Assembly (NCBI GenBank): GCA_025531455.1
Contig: JAMYHL010000002.1
Location: forward strand, 868,001-932,000
Origin: Apiotrichum sp. Y4204
Taxonomy: Eukaryota; Basidiomycota; Tremellomycetes; Trichosporonales; Trichosporonaceae
Direction: 5' to 3'
DNA: 64,000 nucleotides
Shown here: in pieces, positions 12,165 through 22,337 of the stretch
Numbering within the stretch: position 1 is the first letter of the stretch
Layout: the number at the start of each line of letters is the position of its first letter
Position numbers and translations under genes: made by a program
Notes under the pieces: model-generated
Databases searched by the model: none
Told to the model about the DNA's origin: nothing
The model's input: the letters and a program-made list of their open reading frames with translations, nothing else

Positions 12165-13230
12165 CACCACACAGACTCTCCCCAGTTGCGCACCAGAGAC
12201 AGTCGCACCGCTCTCAACTTCCAGAAGAACGTCTGCGGATCTGCCACAGCTCTGAAGCGCCCACAAGTAGAGAGAGGTGAAAGCCCAAGCTTAATCGTCT
12301 TTGCAGAGACGATGCCCCGAGGCCAGAAGACAGACCTGGATAGGTCACGACCCGTGGCGCGTTGCTGCGTCATCTGCCCCGAATTCGAGGCACTCGGGTC
12401 TATGGCGAGGTCAGCGAGGTAGAGTATCTTCGCAGTCCGCATGTTGGGACATTGGATGGCTGTTCCCCTTGTTCCTGTTTCTTGTTCGCGACTGGTTCTC
12501 CCCGTTTGCACGTTTGCCGGCGATCAGGCGATTGGCGAGACAGCAGCTCGTGGTTGAGCAGGTTTCAGCCGGCGCTAAGTCGGAGGAATGAGTGACACCA
12601 GTGACTCGGGCATGGCACGCGAGGGGACTCCGACCCCGCAAGGCCGCAACCCCGCTACCCCGCAACCTCACAACCCGAAGCGCAACTGCATGCTCGGGCT
12701 TGGGCTCTCTGTCTCGTCTTTTGCTTTGATGCATTTGTTTGGTTCGGCTCGCTCCTGTCTCACATCCACGTTCGCCTGTCTCACATCCAGCATGGGCCAG
12801 CACCGTGTCTCACCTGATCACCTGCAGATCAAGGAATCTAGGAATAGATCACACTCGACGTCGCTGCGTCGTCTTGCAGACGCCAGCCGCCGTGCCTGAG
12901 TAGGAAAGCGAGGTTCTCTTCCCAGCATCTCAAAGATGCCGCTGTCGCCGCCGGTTAGTCAGCCACGGTGCATCTCGTAGTCACCCCAGCATTCAGAGCC
13001 CGAGTCACGGGACTCAGACTCCGGTGTCGGATCTACGCCTCCGTCCATCTTGTGATCTGCTGCGAAACGCTGTCTTACCTCCTCTGATGAAAAGACTGAT
13101 GAGCAGAGATCGGCATTCGCCCAATGACCAGATGGGGATACAAGGCGCACTGCCCGGATCAACATGTCAATAGCGGGTGGTTCATTTCAATCGCCGTGCA
13201 ACATGGATCAGTACAGGTGAGATACATTCA
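12165..13230. other. Intergenic region downstream of the NUMT
   Basis: No supported gene. Short open frames on both strands carry no motifs. The segment ends at the 3' end of the RAD10 gene, which is transcribed towards it. Confidence 0.5.
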
Positions 13231-14682
13231 CTACACACGCGGGCGCTTCGCTGGCCGCTCGTCCTCGTCCTCTTCGCTATCGTCTGCCAAGGGGTCATTC
13301 CACACCTCTTTGGTTGCCGTGTGCTCCTCATCGGGCTCAACGCTGGGAGATCGGCTGGGTCCGGTATCGTCTGGTCGTCGAGGTGTCGGTGGCCGCTTCT
13401 GTGCAGGACTGTGAGGTGCGGAGCCCTCAGGAGCCATTTCTGGCGAATGGCAGATGCCGTCCTCATCCGGAGGGAGACCGTATTCTTGCTCAGCCTCTTC
13501 TCCAGCTTCGTCGACAACATCATCTTCGACGTCCACCACCTCGCTAGGAGGATTCATGGAGCCTGCGCTTCTTGCCGCCAATGTGCCTCCCGCGGTAGGA
13601 GCAGCTAGCTTGCGACCGGCCACAAAGGGCTCGTTGAAAGCTCTGAAGAGTGAAAGCGTCTTGGTGGGTCCAATACCCTTGACGCCTGTCAGGACTGCGC
13701 TGGATTGTCGCGCCATATTCGCAAACGACTGCTCTGTCAGCAATGTAGATTCGCGCGGCAACATACCCCAAAAGTGGCAGCAAGCGTCTCAGCATTCGCC
13801 TTATTGACCTTCCTCCCGCTCGTGAGGACGTGCTCGAGCTGATCAGGGTACGACTGGCGCACTCGTTCTTTGAGTGTCTCGGCCGACTTGTGCTCGTAGA
13901 GCTTGTACGCGGTGAGATATTGGGCTGCTTCTTCGTTGCTGGGCAGTGTCAGCCGTACGTATTCCTGGGTGACTGCAACAAAGTTACCCAGATCCGTGCC
14001 AATTCGCGATCACCCCTATACTCATAGTACTCACGAGACAGCCACAATCGTTGTCAAATCATTCGCGATCGCGACCTTGGACAGCTCCCGAATCGGCTCC
14101 TCGTGTTCCGCCTGAATGTCAGCGGGGAGCCAGTCAAAAACACCACCCAAGCGACTGTTCTAGCTATCTTCCGAACTCCGACAGCTAGAGGGACGCTCCT
14201 TCCGGTAATCTAGACTCACAACATCACACAAGATCAGCAGGATGCGCAGATTGTACATGTTGCGCATCTTCTCGATGCGGCCAAAGATGTACTCGGGATG
14301 CAGGCGGTGATACTTTAAACTTGGATCAGTGACACTTTCTCAGCTCGTACTCAATCTCCCGACACACCTGAGGAAGAGCACGCCGCTGTGAGCGCCAACC
14401 TGGTAGTCTGCAACGATGTCTCCAATCTCAAGCCCGATATTCCGGATAAGCGGGAGGACGGGATTGCGTCTCTGAAGTAAGCTATGACTCTGAACCTATC
14501 TAGCTCACCTGGAGGACGCTGTGGATTATCGCATTGCGGCTCGACGACGGGCGGTTGACGGGTTTTGGAGCGGCGACGGGTTTGGGTACAGCCTCGATAG
14601 GTTCGGGGCCGGGAAGAGGGGGCACTTCGCGGGGAGCGGTATTCTGGACTTCTGCCTGAGAGCGGGCATCCCGGGAAGACAT
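13231..14682 (-). CDS. RAD10: RAD10/ERCC1 structure-specific endonuclease subunit
   Basis: Non-catalytic partner of the XPF/RAD1 nuclease, which cuts 5' of lesions in nucleotide excision repair and at recombination flaps. Six exons: 14682-14509, 14471-14368, 14319-14220, 14111-14035, 13938-13767, 13728-13231; every join is in frame and gives 374 aa. The central nuclease-like domain starts RNAIIHSVLQRRNPVLPLIR and continues through VADYQVGAHSGVLFL, KYHRLHPEYIFGRI and LRILLILCDV, then EEPIRELSKVAIANDLTTIV and EEAAQYLTAYKLYEH. The tandem helix-hairpin-helix region follows (KVNKANAETLAATFG, then LTGVKGIGPTKTLSLFRAF). A tail of about 125 residues, acidic and ending in a basic PAKRPRV motif, extends beyond the usual end and may be a nuclear localisation or partner-binding region. 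An in-frame GTG upstream (14802) was rejected in favour of the ATG at 14682. The shared upstream region with PCS1 contains the assembly gap. Confidence 0.93.
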
Positions 14683-14848
14683 TGCTGGGAAGATCAGTGC
14701 TCGGCGTCGTCGGTGATGGTGAGGAAAGGAGAAGGGGTGGCGAGCTAGAGGTTTGGAGCTAGGGAGATGGACTTGGAAGTGGAGGGAGGCAGGTGACGTC
14801 AACCGCGGATATTTCCGAAAAAGCCGCCATGTGGCAACGGCGAGAACG

Positions 14849-14878
14849 CGGTTGGACGCGGTGTGTTTGGACGCGGAT

Positions 14879-14923
<45 letters not shown>

Positions 14924-15072
14924 CACAAGACACCCAAGCCACGACCCAATTTGCAATTTAGTGCGTTTAATTAAAAAAAACCCCCTGAAATGGGAGAANN
15001 NNNNNNNNNNNNNNNNNNNNNNNNNNNNCACCGGCGCCCCCGGGGTGGGCCGGGGGGGTTTGGGCCGCGGTT

Positions 15073-15120
<48 letters not shown>

Positions 15121-15208
15121 CACTTCTCAGGACCACGCTGCCAGGACGCATTGTGCATTGTAGTGCGTTGATGTAAACAAACCCCCTGGACTGGGAAGAT
15201 TGTTGTTG
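14849..15208. other. Assembly gap with mirrored, degraded flanks
   Basis: Thirty Ns (14999-15028) are bracketed by two poly-T runs, 14880-14918 and 15074-15120. The sequence before the first run resembles that before the second (GTTTGGACGCGGATG against GTTTGGGCCGCGGTTG). The sequence after the first run resembles that after the second (TTTAGTGCG, then AAACCCCCTGAAATGGGA, against TGTAGTGCG, then AAACCCCCTGGACTGGGA). The simplest reading is that both contig ends ran through the same homopolymer into low-quality sequence and were scaffolded as if distinct. The true region between RAD10 and PCS1 probably contains one poly-T run. Confidence 0.8.
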
Positions 15209-15307
15209 TTGTCACTGTAGCCACCACGACTTCCCCATATCCCATATATCCGTTCAACATTGACATTTTTGTTCCTTGAACACACCCACTACACGACCTA
15301 AGCCACG

Positions 15308-16638
15308 ATGGCGCCGCGGACAAAGAAGGGCAAGGAGAACGTGCCGAAGAAGAAGGACAAGCTCGAGGTCGAGGAGATTGAGGACAACTTTGATGGTGAG
15401 CTCTCAGCCGCGGACCCCTGAGGAGAAGCGTGCTGATGGCAGAAATGGAGGACCTCGACCCCCAACCCGTCAAGCGGGGGCGGCCGCTCAAGACGAAGAA
15501 GACGGTGTCTGCTGAGCCGGAGCCAGAGCCAGAGCTTGAGGAGCCGCGGGTGGAGAAGCCGGTGACGAGCAAGCACGAGAAGGGAGACGAAGCGCTCCGG
15601 AGGCGTCTGGCAACTGTTAGTTATGACGTGCGTCTTCCAACTGACGAATACAGATTACCGCCGAACGCAACCGGGCAGTCAAAGAGCGTGAGACGTACAT
15701 TAAGCAGTTTGAGGAGCTGTCGCGGCTGCGCGAAAGCCAGCAGGAGGCCCTGCTCGAGAAGTTCAAGGAGCAGACAGCGGCCGTCGCCAAGGGTGAGTGT
15801 GCGTGTACCTCCATATCTGACTTTCTCAGCACAAGCGGATGTTATTGCGAACCAGACAGCGCTGAACGACAAATTGATGACCAAGGTGTCCGAGCTCGAG
15901 AAGGCACTAGCTTCGCAGCGGGAAGCAACGCAGAGGGCTGAGGACAAGGCCGCCGCTGCCGAGGCACCGCCAGTGCTCGAGGGCAAGCTGGATGGCAAGA
16001 GCTCAAAGGAGCTGCACAACGAGGTGTTCAAGCTTCGCAATACGCTCAAGACCAAGGAGGAGGAGCGTAAGTTGCGATAAGGATCCCATCAACTTACACC
16101 AGTCACCAGGATTCAGCGCGAGTACGAACAGGAGGTCGCCCACTCGCGCAAGCTGCAGAGGGAGCAGCGCCCGAGTGTGGAGCCTGCAGCGGTCGTGACC
16201 ACGGCTGCTCCGTCATCTGAGGAATCGGAGAAGGACCAGGCCTCGTTGAAACTGTACGAGGACCTCACCGGGTTATCAATCCTGCGTGTGAACATCAGGC
16301 GCGGCGTCCCCGGTGGCAAGGAGGTGCTCTTCAACTGCATGCAGACCTGGGACGACAGAAGTGAGTTAGCCAGCCTCAATGCAGTTCTGACTTCAGGTTT
16401 CGGCTTCAAGGTGCGCGCATACAACTCGTTGGACCGCGAGAGCAAACGGTGGATTAAGCAGCTCGAGTTTTCGCCAGAAGGCATCGAAAACGAAAAGGAC
16501 AAGGCCTTTGTGCAGCGCCTTGGACCGTTCGTCAAGGGCTTCCTTGTGCCGGTTGACCAAGGCCTTGCGGCGTGGGAGCAGCTGCGCACGCGCGTATCCC
16601 GCAAAGGCGTGTACGACGAGCCTCAGGTCGTGTACTAG
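15308..16638 (+). CDS. PCS1: Monopolin complex subunit PCS1/CSM1
   Basis: Kinetochore and nucleolar protein of the Csm1/Pcs1 family, which cross-links microtubule attachment sites and helps keep sister kinetochores oriented. Six exons: 15308-15395, 15443-15615, 15654-15792, 15830-16066, 16103-16360, 16397-16638; all joins are in frame and give 378 aa. The N-terminus is Lys-rich (APRTKKGKENVPKKK) and has an AT-hook-like KRGRPLK at about residues 40-46. A long coiled coil covers roughly residues 85-235. The C-terminal globular domain starts LYEDLTGLSILRVNI, the family hallmark, and continues to SLDRESKRWIKQLEFSPEG. The fourth intron was placed at 16067-16102, using the acceptor that gives EEELTRIQREYE. 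Family assignment rests on the coiled coil plus the LYEDLTGL block. Confidence 0.85.
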
Positions 16639-16867
16639 GAGGAGGGAGCGTGTGGCCGTGTTGTGTTGTCATTGTCATTGTCCTGTTGGCCGAACCGTGT
16701 GGCTGTAGATCTGGTCGTAATGCAATGTGTAGCGTGTAACACTGGTGGGTACTCATTCTGGACTGACATGAACTGCATTGTGACGGAGCAACTACTTGGG
16801 TCTCACGCATTTCGCTCGGATGGACTGAACGTGACTATAACAACTCTCGGACGCTCGGAACCGGTGA

Positions 16868-18522
16868 CTAATCGAGTTTGACATTGCTCTTCTCGGACTT
16901 GGCCTTCTCGATGCCCTTGTTGACCTTGACGATGGCTGCCGTCAAGGGCGCCGCCGAACCTTCAGGAGAGTAGGGCGGATGGCCGAAAGCGACTGTCCAG
17001 GCGACGCGATCGAGGATATTCTTCTCAATGTTGTTGGTAACCACAATGGCCTTGTTCCCAAGCTTCGACATCTTCATTTCCGCGCACGACGTGGCCAACT
17101 TGGCGACTTGGTCGTTGAGGCGGTCGACAGCGGGGTCCCCGGTGGGTATGGGCTTTGGAGGCATGGACGTACTCCTCAGGACGAGCTTGTTCGCGTCGGG
17201 CTTGTTGCTGTTGGCGATGCGGGCACGGAGCTGCTTTGGCTTCTTCCCCTTTGGTCCCTTGGGCTTAGGACCCAGACCCGCATGGCCAAAGTAGTTCTGG
17301 AAGCTCTTGCGGGTGCTGGCGCATAGATTCTCGACTGTCTTCTCCCACTTCTGCGAACTGCCGCAAGCCATCAGGGCGGAGAGGAAGGTGAATACCAAAG
17401 CCGTGGTGTTCAAGCATTCGGAGAGTCCGGTTTGGGTAAAGAACTCGAGCGCGCAGAGGACAGCAATAGCTGAGGAGCTTTGAGAAAGCGGATACGCGGG
17501 CTGAGGGTTAGCGTTTACTGGGACCTTTGCAACCCACATAGACAAGATCAAACGGTGACTTGTCGAAGACGGTTGGAGTATTCGGCTGATACTTGGCAAC
17601 CTCCTCATTGAGAACAGCCTCCAACTGGTCGGGGAGCTGCGAGTTAGTCACCAGCGGGAATGCTAGTACTCACGCGATGAATGCACTCGTGGGTGAGGCT
17701 CAACCCAGCGGGATCAAAGACAATATTAGTTCCTCCGGCATCAAGGAAGACTCCAATCCAGTTGCCGTGAAGCTCGAGCGGGAAGAAGACAAACTTGTTG
17801 TCAAACAGTCTCGCCTGGGGGTGTTAACAACAAGTGAGTTCTGCTGGCTAAACATCTGCGTAAAGAAGCCAGACGGTCGTTACGACTCTCATCGTCGAGC
17901 TACTCACACCTGGATGCCCGGCGAACGCGAGCGCAGTCTCGAGAGCAATGTTTTCCTTGATCTTATGTTTGCCCTCGGAGCAGTGACAGAAACTGCTCAG
18001 CTTATCGTAGAACCGCGTGTCCATGACCAGACCGGACCCGGGACCGTGACGCTTCGAATACTGGCGGGCCATGATACGCACGTACTCGTCAACAACGGCG
18101 GGCCTCACGGGATAACAGCATTGAGGATCGAACATATAGCGCATGTCATCCCAGGAGACAGGCGAGTTACAGGCGTTCCAGGCGGCCTCGCTCGCGCGCC
18201 ACGTCTGGACGAGCTTCTGGGGAAGACGCTGCAGAGGGGGAATGTACGTCTTGATGGCATACTCGATGTCGAGATGGTAGAGCCCGTCCTGGGGGCAGCA
18301 GTCGCACTGGAGGGGCACTCCGGCAATGCAGAGTGGAACTGAATCGTGGAATTTGTTCTTTTTGGCTTTGGGTTTGAGTTTCTTGATTGAGGAGAGTGGG
18401 GTCAAGAGCGCCGCCTCGGAGCGAGACGCGCTGAGGACTTTGGGAACGTAGGAGCTGGGACATGAGGAAGAAGGGCCTGCGGAGGAAGACCCTTCCGCGC
18501 GTGGGGAGAGGGCGCACAGCAT
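16868..18522 (-). CDS. Ulp1-like (C48) domain protein, probably catalytically inactive
   Basis: Four exons: 18522-17908, 17814-17674, 17636-17538, 17500-16868; in frame, 495 aa. The order of elements resembles Ulp1/SENP SUMO proteases: AVVDEYVRIMARQY with DTRFYDKLSSF upstream (residues roughly 140-175), then a core strand pair FPLELHGNWIGVFLDA, then IVFDPAG, then QSSSAIAVLCAL. Aligned by eye to the protease pattern (P-x-x-L-x-x-H-W ... D-S ... Q-x-x-x-x-D-C-G), the catalytic His becomes Asn223, the Asp is kept (Asp239), and the Cys becomes Ala298. The third intron is inferred from a GTGGGT donor and a CTAACCCTCAG acceptor. The C-terminal 150 residues are Lys-rich with no known domain. The start at 18522 is the first good in-frame ATG. 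Fold assignment is by motif order only; an unrelated protein is possible. Confidence 0.55.
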
Positions 18523-19373
18523 GGCCCCACTATGGAGGGATTGTAGGTTACTCTTGGAGTTGGAGTGGGACTGTCGTCGACGAGAATGCGGTTGTTGATG
18601 AAGTGAAGGAAGGTAGTGACGAGAATAACGGTGTATGAAGGGGACCGGGAAGGAGAGAAAGATGATGAGAAAGAGAAATACAAACGATGATGAGGATATC
18701 AACGGAAGAGGTAGATAAAGGAAAGAGCGGCAAGGAAGGAAGGAAGGCGCATCAAGCCATGCCAAATATGGGATCAGCACGTCCAGTCACTTCCAGTCAG
18801 CACTGATCAGCCGATCAGCCAGCACCCTCACGCCTTGCTCTGCTCTGCCATGTTTGGTTCTCTCGCCATCACGAATCGATCGTCAGTGGCGTCAGAAGGA
18901 GCGCGGCGATCAATGATCATCGGTAACGAAAAAAGCCATTTGGATCTGAAAGAAGACGCGCTAGTGGTTCTAGTGGATTGTAAAACAATTCATCAACCAT
19001 CTCTAGCATCCCTTTGATCCTTTGATCTCGTGTTTCCATTTGGATGGCTTGAATGGCGTGAGCATCGGCCTGCGCCTTTGCCACTGTCTGTTCTCATGTC
19101 AGTTTGCTCCCATGGAATCATGGATTATGGACTTTGCCCTCATCACGCCCCCGCCCGGCATTTCCCATCCCCCCATCCTCCCTCCAGCACACGCCCGTGG
19201 CTCCGGCACGCCCATGGCGGCCTCGAGACCTCGAGGCTGCCCCATGCCCCTCCTGGGCGGGCTACAGGCGGGCATCCAGGCGCAAGCACCGGGAGTGAGG
19301 ACACGAAGGTTTAAGTGTCGCTACATATCTTCACGTCGTCTACAACTCTGCCTCAGTCACAATCACTATCGCG
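18523..19373. other. Divergent upstream region before the paralogue cluster
   Basis: This holds the presumed promoters of the Ulp1-like gene (minus) and the first cluster gene (plus). A short perfect inverted repeat, GCCTCGAG-AC-CTCGAGGC, lies at about 19221-19238. No coding exon was supported. Confidence 0.5.
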
Positions 19374-19755
19374 ATGAAACGCGAGCGCAGCGCCACACCC
19401 TCCGACGCCGAGTTTGAGTCCGAGCCCACGACGCCAAAGAAGCCCCGCGCACCCAAGTCGCCCTCCAAGCCCAAGACGCCAAAGACACCAAAGACGCCAA
19501 AGTCGCCAAAGTCCTCTGCGGGGTGGACGAACGCGAAGCGCACCGCACTCGTCGAGTACGTCTTCGCGGAGGGCGTCAAGGCCGCCAACGTCGGGGTGAT
19601 TGCGAAGAAGGTGAGTAAAAATAAAAGGAAAAGGGTTGGGCTGATTGGAGCTTGGCATGTCGCGCCAGCAGGTTGGCGACCAGCTCAAGGCGAACCGCGC
19701 CAACGTCCGGCGTGTTGTTGAGGGCTTGTTCAAGGAGGGCGAGAAGGAGGGATAG
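19374..19755 (+). CDS. Cluster paralogue 1: small basic Myb/SANT-like protein
   Basis: Exons 19374-19610 and 19669-19755, 107 aa. The N-terminal 45 residues are Lys/Pro-rich, with repeated TPK and SPK units (SKPKTPKTPKTPKSPK) like histone H1 tails that bind the minor groove. The core begins GWTNAKRTALVEYVFAEGVK, then an intron, then QVGDQLKANRANVRRVVEGL. The acceptor was set at the first CAG of the CAGCAG pair because this aligns the Gln with the other copies. The 58-nt intron ends in a block nearly identical to that of paralogue 2. A nuclear DNA or chromatin-binding role is inferred from the composition. Confidence 0.75.
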
Positions 19756-19894
19756 GATTCATAGTAGCTTGTATGTGTAGTCCAAGATGTACGCCGATGC
19801 CATACCGCTTCCAATTCCCACGTCGCCCCCGACAGGCATTTCCCAGCAGACGCCTTTTTGCCTTGCCTGTGCCCCAGATGGTCATGAGCAGGCC

Positions 19895-20349
19895 ATGGAG
19901 CAGACAAGACTCCAATACATCGTCTCTTCTGTCCAGCTCTCACCAAACAATAAAGCGCCACCGCAGTGCCACCCCCGAAACCGCCACTCCCTCGGCCTCG
20001 CCATCCCCGTCCCCAGTTCCAAAAAACCCAAGCCCAAACCAAAGTCCAAACCCACCACTACCAAGGCCCCGCGCGACTCGTGGACCGACGCGAAGCGCAA
20101 CGCCCTCGTAAACCGTATCTTCGTCGCCGGCCTGCACGCCGTCGACACCGCCGTCCTCGCCCACGAGGTGGGTAACACACTGCAGTATTGTTGTGCTGAT
20201 GGGAGCTTGGCGTGTCGCGCCAGCAGATCCAGAACCAGCTCAAGGCGAACCGCGCAAATGTCCGGCGGGTGGTGGAGGGCCTGTTCATAAGTGACGTGAA
20301 GGAGGAGGTAAAGGAGGAGGTAAAGGAGGAGGTTAAGATGGAGACCTGA
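19895..20349 (+). CDS. Cluster paralogue 2, probably decaying copy
   Basis: Exons 19895-20167 and 20224-20349; if translated from the ATG at 19895 the product has 132 aa. The core DSWTDAKRNALVNRIFVAG, then QIQNQLKANRANVRRVVEGL, is closest to paralogue 1, and the C-terminus ends in Glu/Lys/Val repeats from a 12-bp coding repeat (VKEEVKEEVKEEV). Upstream, the position matching the paralogue 1 start codon reads ATA (19950) instead of ATG. The following codons match the paralogue 1 N-terminus (KRHRSATP against KRERSATP) only in a different frame. The frame change probably occurred near the A6 run at 20021-20026. The copy is either degenerating, using an alternative start, or affected by a homopolymer error. 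Confidence 0.55.
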
Positions 20350-20435
20350 GCAGCAGTAGAGATTTCAGAAGCATTGTGTATGTACATATCTGGCAAGTGA
20401 TTCTTTGCCGTCCTACTGGGAAACCAACCCCACTT

Positions 20436-20886
20436 CTACTCCTCAACCTCGTCCTTAACCTTGACCTCGCGCTTGGCCTCATTCTTGCCCTCGTCCCCCG
20501 CGCACGCGACCGCCTTATCCCTAAGACTCCCCTTACGACCCGGCGCGAGCTGGTTGACAAGCTGGCGCCTCTTGAGCCCGAGCTAAAACTGTCAGCTTCA
20601 CCCCTGAACGCTTACCCACCTCGGCAGCCAGCTCGTCGAGATTCGTAGCCTTGTATCCGTTCGCAATGATGCGGTCCATGAACGCCGCGCGCTTTGTGGG
20701 CGTCCATTCCCCCGGGGGCGGGGACGCCGAGCGCGCCTTGCGCTTTCGTGGTGTTGTATCGCCGGCCTTTTCTGCCGCCGACTTGGTCTTCGAGCCCTTT
20801 GGACGGCCGCGCTTGCCCTTTGGCTGCGGGTCGAGGGGTTCCTCGGCTGGGCTGGTGGGGGTTGCTGGCGTGCTGGGCTCGGACAT
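20436..20886 (-). CDS. Cluster paralogue 3: AT-hook plus Myb/SANT-like domain
   Basis: Exons 20886-20620 and 20582-20436, 137 aa, with a 37-nt intron. The N-terminal tail carries a textbook AT-hook (KGKRGRPKGSKTK, core RGRP), a minor-groove DNA-binding motif. The domain reads GEWTPTKRAAFMDRIIANGY, then LDELAAE, the intron, and LGLKRRQLVNQLAPGRKGS. The C-terminus is Glu/Lys-rich. It is the only copy on the minus strand and lies tail-to-tail with paralogue 2, 86 bp apart. It is most similar to paralogues 4 and 5 in the second exon. Confidence 0.8.
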
Positions 20887-21154
20887 TGTGAGTTGTGGGA
20901 AAGAAGGAAAACTAATAGAGTCTGACGAGGCGGTTTGTAGTCACTGCTCTTGGCCCGTGTGTGGTGCCCAGATGCTGAACACATTCTTGTTCTTTCTTGG
21001 CAGCATACCAAATCTCGGACATACCGGTTCCATCATCTCATCATCCATTCAAGTTCCCACAGCGCCCCGAAATGCAAGCTAACTCGCCGCCCGACTTGCA
21101 CTGATGTCTTCTCAATCGCCTCATTCACTCCGGCGTCTTCACCAACAAACCACA

Positions 21155-21564
21155 ATGTCCTCACCAGGCAAGAAACGCAAGCTCTCCGGCGACGACGAGT
21201 CCAAGCCCGATGTCGATACCGAGAGTGGCACGGAGGACACCAAGCCCGAGACGAAGCTCGACACCAAGCCCAATATCAAGGCTATCAAAGACGCGCCTGG
21301 GGTGTGGACGCCCGAGAAGCGCGAGGCGTTCATCGACGCCCTCCTCCTGGCGGGGTACAAGGCCGTAAACGTGACCGAGCTAGCGAGCAGCGTACGTTGC
21401 CGGAAAAACGCGACTGACCCCAGCTCGGGCTCAAGCGCCAGCAGCTCGTCAATCAGCTCGCGCCGAGCCGTAAGGGTAGCATAAGGGAGAAGGTGCTTGC
21501 GGCCGCGCGGGGTGACGACGGCAAGGGCAAGGGCGATGAGTGGAGGGTGAAGGGCGAGAAGTAG
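21155..21564 (+). CDS. Cluster paralogue 4: small Myb/SANT-like protein
   Basis: Exons 21155-21391 and 21424-21564, 125 aa. The intron is only 32 nt, among the shortest here. The tail KKRKLSGDDESKPDVDTES is basic, then acidic. The core reads GVWTPEKREAFIDALLLAGY, then LGLKRQQLVNQLAPSRKGSI, ending REKVLAAARGDD. The ATG at 21155 was preferred to one 17 codons upstream (21104) because its context (ACCACAATGTCC) is better and the extra residues resemble leader sequence. Confidence 0.8.
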
Positions 21565-21728
21565 CTGGGAAGATGATGGGATGTATTGTGTGTATGGTCG
21601 CCGATCCTGGGTCATTCTTCTCATGACGAGACTCACTGTACTTGATTCTTGCTCTCTTGAACTACACTCTGTTTCTCTCCATTTCCGACTATCCCGCCTT
21701 TCAACAAAACCAGTCCCTCGTTTCCGAT

Positions 21729-22337
21729 ATGCGCAACAAGAACAACGTCACCATCATCGTCAAGACCGAGGAGGAGAGCGACTCGTGTGCTGAGAGCGTC
21801 CAAAGCGAGGTCAACAGCGAGGTGAAGAGCGAGGTGTTCGAAAACGAAAACACTCCGTCTGAGAGTGACGCAAACTACGTTGACACCGACAGCGACACCC
21901 CAACTCCAAAGGGCAAGCGCGGCGCGAAACGCAAATCTCGGCCCGTAAAGAAGGAGACGAGTCCCGCTAAGCGGCCGAAGCGTAACGCGGAGCACGAGAC
22001 CCCCGGGGAGTGGACGCCCGACAAGCGCGAGGCGTTCATGGACCGCGTTATCGATGCGGGATACAAGGCCATTGATCGGCGTGCGCTCGCTGCTGAGGTG
22101 AGTCTGAATTGTCATCAGTAGGGCGTCCACCCCCGTCACACATGTTACACATTCCCATTCCCATCACTCTCATCAGCCCCTCTTTCCAACTCATTCCAAA
22201 CTCCACATTCTGCCATCCAGGCGGGCTAACCCCAGCTCGGCCTGACGCTCAACCAGGTGAACAACCAGCTGCAGCGCGGGCGCAAGGGCTCGTTCCGTGA
22301 CAAGGCGGTGCGCCATATCCGAGGTGACGACAAGTGA
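21729..22337 (+). CDS. Cluster paralogue 5: small Myb/SANT-like protein
   Basis: Exons 21729-22097 and 22236-22337, 156 aa, with a longer intron of 138 nt. The N-terminus is acidic (KTEEESDSCAESVQSE), followed by a basic patch (KGKRGAKRKSRPVKK). The domain reads GEWTPDKREAFMDRVIDAGY, then LGLTLNQVNNQLQRGRKGSF, RDKAVRHIRG. The start is the first in-frame ATG. The alternation of acidic tail and basic patch resembles small chromatin proteins. Confidence 0.8.
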
